Assembly: GCA_944323265.1 (NCBI GenBank)
Contig: CALURX010000004.1
Location: 1-64,000 of the forward strand
Length of the DNA: 64,000 nt
From: Candidatus Gastranaerophilales bacterium
GTDB taxonomy: Bacteria > Cyanobacteriota > Vampirovibrionia > Gastranaerophilales > Gastranaerophilaceae
Reading direction: 5' to 3'
Below, piece by piece: positions 61,862 through 64,000 of this stretch (its first letter is position 1; every line of letters begins with the position of its first letter). Below the pieces are notes generated by a model that saw only the letters and a list, made by a program, of their open reading frames with translations, made no database searches and was not told the DNA's origin. The translations under genes were made by a program, and so were the position numbers.

Positions 61862-62122
61862 ATGCAGATAAACAGAATAAACAGTCAGCCTAATTTCAAG
61901 GCGGTTAATCAAAAATACTTCGAGTGGGCGAAGAAGGATTATAATTTAACAAAAGATGTCTCCCTAGACTGGATTCAAAGATTAAGTTTTGATGTGTTTT
62001 TATTTAAAGAAATCTCTCGTAAGGATGCGATTGATACTGTAAACGCAGTTAAAAAATATATGAATAAAACGGATGAGTGCATGGAAGCTCTGCTTGAAAA
62101 TTTACGTAATCCTAATTCATAG
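61862..62122 (+). CDS. Small lineage-specific protein with N-terminal NFKA motif
   Basis: 86 residues. The N-terminus MQINRINSQPNFKAVNQ shows the motif shared with 51350 and 23657. The rest is helical and charged (KYFEWAKKDYNLTKD, AIDTVNAVKKYMNKTDE). No signal peptide. Strong consensus promoter and ribosome-binding site suggest high expression. Overlaps the convergent gene by 11 bases. Function unknown. Confidence 0.72.
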   Translation: MQINRINSQPNFKAVNQKYFEWAKKDYNLTKDVSLDWIQRLSFDVFLFKEISRKDAIDTVNAVKKYMNKTDECMEALLENLRNPNS

Positions 62123-62963
62123 CGTTGTTTACAATAGCTCCAGTAACAGCTCCAAGCCCCATGCCAACTAATGAGCCTGTAGGGCCGAGGTGTTTGGCGC
62201 CGATTGCACCGAGTACCCCTGTTGCGGCAAGGGTTGTCCCAAGTGTTACTGCAGACTTGCCGGCTTCTTCAAAGAAATTTTTGCCATTAGATACCTCATG
62301 CGCCACATGCGCAGCCTCAATTCCTCCAAGTGCCAATGCACCAAGCTTTGATGTTCGAATTAATGCTCGCGCAGTTATATCTGCAAATGGATTTGAAGTC
62401 TCAAAAACCTTTGCAGGAACAAATTTAGGGTTTTTAGCTGTATAATCTATTTGTTTTATATTAGTTTGTATTTTACTTTCTTCAATATTAAACTTCTTTT
62501 TAATCCAATTTCCCAGCTTTGTATCCCAAAGGGTTTTATCTTGTTTAATAAACCATGCGGCGAGCTTCGGGTGCGGACATTTCGGGGACAGAGGGTTCAT
62601 ATACTCGTGCAGAATCGTACCTCTAAAGAATGAAAACGGATGCTGTGCGATTTTGTTGTCATAACCTTCATGGAATGTAACAGGCTTTGGGAATCCTTTT
62701 CTTATCTGGTCATAGGCGCTGAACACATCATTCAATTCTTCCGGCCCGTTCAGGATTGCAAGCGAGACCAAGCCCATCGCCGGAGTATAATCCTTTTCGG
62801 CAAGTTTGTCCGAAATCTCGTTGACTTTGCCGTAAAAAGGAATCGCATCTGACATGACGGAGTCTTCATCCGCACCGAGAGCAGACTTCACGGAGTTATA
62901 ATCCTTAGCAACGTCTGGAAATTTTGCTGCCTGATATTGATAAAACACCGGGCTTATTGACAT
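62112..62963 (-). CDS. Lineage-specific protein with Gly-rich hydrophobic C-terminus
   Basis: 283 residues from ATG 62963, chosen because gaaagg precedes it. The longer frame to 63026 runs through the promoter. N-terminus MSISPVFYQYQAAKFPDVAKDY; the middle contains HEGYDNKIAQHPFSFFRGTI and PKCPHPKLAAWFIKQD; the C-terminal ~75 residues are Ala/Gly-rich and hydrophobic (VGMGLGAVTGAIVNNAMN), suited to membrane insertion. Promoter of the shared design. Function unknown. Confidence 0.7.
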   Translation of the reverse strand: MSISPVFYQYQAAKFPDVAKDYNSVKSALGADEDSVMSDAIPFYGKVNEISDKLAEKDYTPAMGLVSLAILNGPEELNDVFSAYDQIRKGFPKPVTFHEGYDNKIAQHPFSFFRGTILHEYMNPLSPKCPHPKLAAWFIKQDKTLWDTKLGNWIKKKFNIEESKIQTNIKQIDYTAKNPKFVPAKVFETSNPFADITARALIRTSKLGALALGGIEAAHVAHEVSNGKNFFEEAGKSAVTLGTTLAATGVLGAIGAKHLGPTGSLVGMGLGAVTGAIVNNAMN

Positions 62964-62993
62964 TATACACCTTTCACACTTGTTAATATATTT

Positions 62994-63026
62994 ATATAAA
63001 GTATTTTTGTAATGATAAATTGACAA
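62994..63026 (-). promoter_or_regulatory. Shared-design promoter, copy 4
   Basis: On the minus strand: TTGTCAATTT (63017-63026), 17 bases between the -35 hexamer position and TACTTT (62998-63003), continuing TATATAAAT and, after a short insertion, acaagtgtg. It matches copy 3 over most of its length. Confidence 0.65.
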
Positions 63027-63055
63027 AATATTACTAAATGTAAATGTCGAAAATA

Positions 63056-63916
63056 TTAATATTCGTTTTTAATAGAGGCACCAACAAATAATTTGCCGGC
63101 ATAAAAGTTTACGCAAATTCCTTCGCCCTTATACCACGAGGGCAGCGGCGCAAATGGAGATGATTTTTCTATTGCAGCAAGAGCGGCGGCGTCAAGTTTC
63201 TGGTTTCCGGAAGACTTGATGATTTTTAAATCTGTAACCTCACCTCTTTTATTAATATTGAAACTAAGTGTTACTTTCTGAGTCTCAGAAACATTGTTTA
63301 TTACAAGATTTGGTCTGACTTTTCTCTGTAACCCTCTCATATAATAACCCCAATCGTAGGTTTTTGCTTGGGCAGGGCTTGCGGATTCTGCTGCCTGATC
63401 CTGAGATTTTGGGAAGAAGCTAAATCCGCAGAATAGAAGTCCGCATATTATTAAAAAAATTGAGATAGGTTTTCTGTTAAAGATTTTTTTTGAAAATATT
63501 ATAATCATTGGTACAAGAAATATGTAAATTCCGAAAAGAATATATAAGACTAGCCGAATTTTTTGTGCTGTTATACTAAAATCATATCCGGCAGGGTGAA
63601 GTTCGTTTCTAATTAGAGCTGCTACATAAAGCATGTTCAGCGTAATTCCTGTAATAAATAGGATAACTCCTGCTATAGCGAATTTTTTCTGTGATTTTTG
63701 AAAATCTTGAACAGATTTATATTCTTTTTTCTCCATAGCCCATTCGTTTCCTTTGTATCCGAAATAAACAGAGAGCACAAAGGAGATAAAGCTTCCGACA
63801 TAAGGTATCAACGATAGTGGCAGCTGCCATAATGTTACGTAAGATTTGTGGAACAGCCCCCAAATCCATCCAAGTAAACACGCACCCCAGTTAAACTTTT
63901 CTTTTTCTTCCATCAT
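63056..63916 (-). CDS. Membrane protein with TonB-like C-terminal domain
   Basis: About 286 residues. The N-terminal part (FNWGACLLGWIWGLFHKSY, GYKGNEWAMEKKEY) resembles DUF2628-type cytoplasmic/membrane domains; three or four transmembrane helices follow (about 25-55, 78-95, 115-135, 148-166). The C-terminal ~85 residues look like a TonB_C energy-transducer domain (VTLSFNINKRGEVTDLKIIKSSGNQKLDAAALAAIEKSSPF). No ExbB/ExbD is nearby. ATG 63916 (gaaagga upstream) is preferred to 63931. Confidence 0.75.
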   Translation of the reverse strand: MMEEKEKFNWGACLLGWIWGLFHKSYVTLWQLPLSLIPYVGSFISFVLSVYFGYKGNEWAMEKKEYKSVQDFQKSQKKFAIAGVILFITGITLNMLYVAALIRNELHPAGYDFSITAQKIRLVLYILFGIYIFLVPMIIIFSKKIFNRKPISIFLIICGLLFCGFSFFPKSQDQAAESASPAQAKTYDWGYYMRGLQRKVRPNLVINNVSETQKVTLSFNINKRGEVTDLKIIKSSGNQKLDAAALAAIEKSSPFAPLPSWYKGEGICVNFYAGKLFVGASIKNEY

Positions 63917-63949
63917 GTATCCTTTCTTCAACTTCTCAACCCTTTACCC

Positions 63950-64000
63950 CTATCCTTCAATCCAGCTTCTGATTCGTTCTCCTGCTTCTGCTTCATCAAC
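63950..64000 (-). CDS. C-terminal end of a gene continuing past the window
   Basis: The minus strand is open from the window edge and ends DEAEAGERIRSWIEG-stop. The composition suits a real C-terminus, and the spacing to the next start is 33 bases. Only 16 residues are visible, so the product cannot be named. Confidence 0.45.
   Translation of the reverse strand, partial: VDEAEAGERIRSWIEG

Overview
The window is AT-rich, gene-dense bacterial DNA. It encodes a diderm envelope (KdsD and a HldA-like sugar kinase for LPS, an O-antigen-ligase-type protein, a TolC/RND/MFP efflux operon), type IV pilin-like proteins, a full-length flagellar FlhA with a FliH, and a split glutamate synthase. It also has a DUF3326 gene of a type common in cyanobacteria and several lineage-restricted proteins that start M-[QK]-[IV]-[KN]...-F-K-[AS]. 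Together these best fit a gut member of the non-photosynthetic cyanobacterial class Vampirovibrionia (Melainabacteria, order Gastranaerophilales). That placement is inference from gene content; no rRNA is present. I see no prophage, CRISPR array, rRNA operon or intact insertion sequence.

Layout. 0-8.1 kb: endonuclease III, a zinc-ribbon membrane protein, a metal-cation exporter, KdsD, a LutA/GlcF-like Fe-S protein, a TPR protein, and an AMIN-like protein coupled to DUF4127. 8.1-8.6 kb: a 488-bp palindrome-rich element bounded by 31-bp inverted repeats. 8.6-17.4 kb: U32 protein, YqeG phosphatase, ECF sigma/anti-sigma pair, two pilin-like proteins, an acyltransferase, ComM/YifB and a PilZ protein. 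17.5-22.3 kb: three-gene glutamate synthase interrupted by a HepT/MntA-type toxin-antitoxin pair and followed by a 23-residue hydrophobic peptide in a highly structured RNA region. 22.3-41.6 kb: housekeeping and envelope genes (SGNH hydrolase, TcdA, PnuC, SpoU methylase, Xaa-Pro peptidase, parvulin, LigA, O-antigen ligase, HldA-like kinase, CNNM/CorC, DUF3326, trigger factor, thioredoxin/CcdA). 41.6-45.4 kb: tRNA-Met, a leader peptide with a hairpin that masks the next ribosome-binding site, two orphan genes, a UvrA2-like ATPase and tRNA-Ala. 45.5-57.3 kb: efflux operon, acyltransferase, MATE pump, peroxiredoxin, XRE regulator, and an SGNH/MBOAT acylation pair. 57.3-61.7 kb: a compact minus-strand export operon (FliG-like, FliH, a truncated FlhA-like protein, FlhA). 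61.8-64 kb: lineage-specific proteins and a TonB-like protein.

Points most worth following: (1) the 149-residue protein between fliH and flhA keeps two FlhA signature blocks but lacks the FHIPEP loop and the cytoplasmic domain, and its operon partner looks like a FliG without its torque domain; (2) four unlinked genes for unknown proteins share one promoter design, suggesting a hidden regulon; (3) a 14-codon leader ORF forms half of a hairpin that hides the ribosome-binding site of the next gene; (4) a toxin-antitoxin pair and a type-I-toxin-like peptide sit in and after the glutamate synthase operon; (5) a palindromic repeat is inserted in frame in an Xaa-Pro peptidase gene; (6) several promoters place the -10 box 6-7 nt before the start codon, implying leaderless mRNAs.
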